DNA from: Marinosulfonomonas sp.
GTDB taxonomy: Bacteria > Pseudomonadota > Alphaproteobacteria > Rhodobacterales > Rhodobacteraceae
Assembly (NCBI GenBank): GCA_022712735.1
Contig: JAFLKA010000176.1
Coordinates: 1 to 7,811 of the forward strand
Direction of reading: 5' to 3'
Length of the DNA stretch: 7,811 nt
Under the pieces are notes generated by a model, which did not search any database, was not told the DNA's origin, and was given only the letters and a program-made list of their open reading frames with translations. Of the stretch, positions 6,957 to 7,811 are shown piece after piece. Within the stretch, counting starts at the first letter, position 1. Each line of letters opens with the position of its first letter. Made by a program: the position numbers and the translations under genes.

Positions 6957-7543
6957 TTATCCCGCAAAAGCCTCGCAGTTGTTTTCATCAAACTCGGCTT
7001 TATACCACCCCACAGCTGTCCATCCTTGAGCGTTTCCGATTAGTGAAAAGCTCCAGCCATTCCAGTCCAGGTGGCCGTGCGTGATTAAATCTCCAGCTTG
7101 GGCCACTCCGATACTGCGGGCAACTTACCCACGGGGCGGAATATAGCGGGATGTCGGTACCAAGATAACCAATGCAAATGCCGGTCCCGCCGTCTGTCGC
7201 TGGTTGGAAGTCCAGCTGTTTGCGCAAATCCATTGCCTCTAGATCCAAAGATTTCTTGGAGGTATCAACATTGCAAACATCATAAAATCCGCCCCCGGCA
7301 CCCTGCTCCAGTTTGATAATTTCCGCGATTTGCGTTTCGGTCGCGCGGGACAGAACAGGTTCTTTCGTGGTGCAACTGGAATTGTCAAAGATGGCTTTGC
7401 CCAAGGGGGTTGCAAAGCAATACCCCGCCTGATCCAGCAATCGCATTGCTGGAAAACCACAGATCAGCGCAGGGGTCATCATAGTCAGCAAAGACAGGCG
7501 TTGCGGCCAATAGGCCGATCACAAATACACACTGCTTTATCAT
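6957..7543 (-). pseudogene. Secreted Cys-containing protein (DUF4453/YARHG-like), broken by two +1 frameshifts
   Basis: From ATG 7543 the minus strand encodes a signal peptide (MIKQCVFVIGLLAATPVFA, likely cut before DYDD) and then DPCADLWFSSNAI. Near 7438 the frame must move by +1 to continue LDQAGYCFATPLGKAIFDN. A second +1 shift near 7125 is needed to reach GDLITHGHLDWNGWSF and a C-terminus ending NNCEAFAG, stop TAA at 6957-6959. Removing one base at each place gives exactly 195 codons (194 aa plus stop). I recall similar periplasmic proteins in Rhodobacterales, with an NAI.D.AGYCF...FDN core, a mid Cys region and a GW-rich end; the family name is tentative. Unjoined, the middle frame reads as a 163-aa ORF from 7491 to 7000 with an unrelated-looking tail. 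It starts 12 bp after the MORN gene stop. Decay or sequence error are both possible; function is unknown. Confidence 0.75.
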
Positions 7544-7555
7544 TGAAGACTTTCG

Positions 7556-7811
7556 TTAGTTCGAGCTGTCATCAGCAGGTTGCACTGTGGTCTCGGCATC
7601 TGGCGCAGCGGTGTCATCACCCCCCGCAGGTGCCAACGCGCCGTTTTGCCAGTTGCCCGTGGATTCTTGGCCCGTAGCCGCATAGCGCATGGTGCCTTGA
7701 CCCTGACGTTTGCCAGCGGTGAACGTGCCCTCGTAAATGTCGCCGTTGACGTAGGTTGCAATGCCTTTGCCATCAAATTTACCAGCCTTCCAGCCGCCCG
7801 CATATTTAAAC
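7556..7811 (-). CDS. MORN-repeat protein, C-terminal part (5' end outside the window)
   Basis: The minus strand is open from the window edge to TAA at 7556 and encodes the last 85 residues. Two MORN-type repeats are clear, YAGGWKAGKFDGKGIATYVNG and then DIYEGTFTAGKRQGQGTM, followed by a degenerate third (STGNWQNGAL). A 30-residue tail rich in Ala, Asp, Pro and Thr ends DDSSN. MORN repeats form beta-hairpin sheets and often mediate membrane or protein contact; many alphaproteobacterial versions are exported. The N-terminus is missing, so localisation cannot be judged. It lies 12 bp upstream of the broken secreted-protein gene on the same strand, suggesting one operon. An 87-aa ORF in another frame over the same bases is only its shadow. 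Confidence 0.85.
   Translation of the reverse strand, partial: FKYAGGWKAGKFDGKGIATYVNGDIYEGTFTAGKRQGQGTMRYAATGQESTGNWQNGALAPAGGDDTAAPDAETTVQPADDSSN

Noticed and set aside
7540..7803. 87-aa minus-strand ORF starting MRAAGRLVNLM
   Set aside because: It is frame-shifted relative to clear MORN repeats over the same bases; Arg/Ala/Thr-rich shadow.

Overview
The window looks like a chromosomal segment of an alphaproteobacterium, most likely a Rhodobacteraceae (Roseobacter-group) species. The reasons are moderate-to-high GC coding sequence, closely alphaproteobacterial MreB and LeuA sequences, an sqr product whose key residues fall at Rhodobacter capsulatus numbering, and a secreted small protein of a type I associate with Rhodobacterales. 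No mobile element, rRNA, tRNA or CRISPR array is visible.

Layout. (1) Positions 1-1122, minus strand: the 5' end of mreC, with an apparent TTG start, follows mreB (cell-shape operon). (2) Positions 1123-1422: mreB upstream region and leuA 3' region, holding a long imperfect hairpin, a short perfect dyad and a G-quadruplex-type G-run cluster. (3) Positions 1423-3502, minus strand: a leucine biosynthesis operon read as leader peptide, cupin, leuA. The leader is a 29-codon ORF with seven Leu codons among its last twelve; its stop codon lies inside a perfect 10-bp inverted repeat, the architecture of ribosome-mediated attenuation. The cupin gene sits between leader and leuA, so it should share leucine control. 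(4) Positions 3503-3670: divergent promoter region between the leu leader and sqr. (5) Positions 3671-4942, plus strand: sulfide:quinone oxidoreductase with a candidate promoter, a sulfide-repressor-like operator and a terminator. (6) Positions 4980-6953: a divergent pair, a LysR-type regulator and a zinc-free MDR quinone oxidoreductase-like enzyme, probably regulator and target. (7) Positions 6957-7811, minus strand: a MORN-repeat protein (C-terminal part only) followed 12 bp later by a secreted Cys-rich protein gene interrupted by two +1 frameshifts.

The most interesting items are the unannotated leucine leader peptide/attenuator and its capture of a cupin gene, the doubly frameshifted secreted protein, and the putative sqr operator. 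I see no clearly novel multi-gene system; most of the window is ordinary core and metabolic content.
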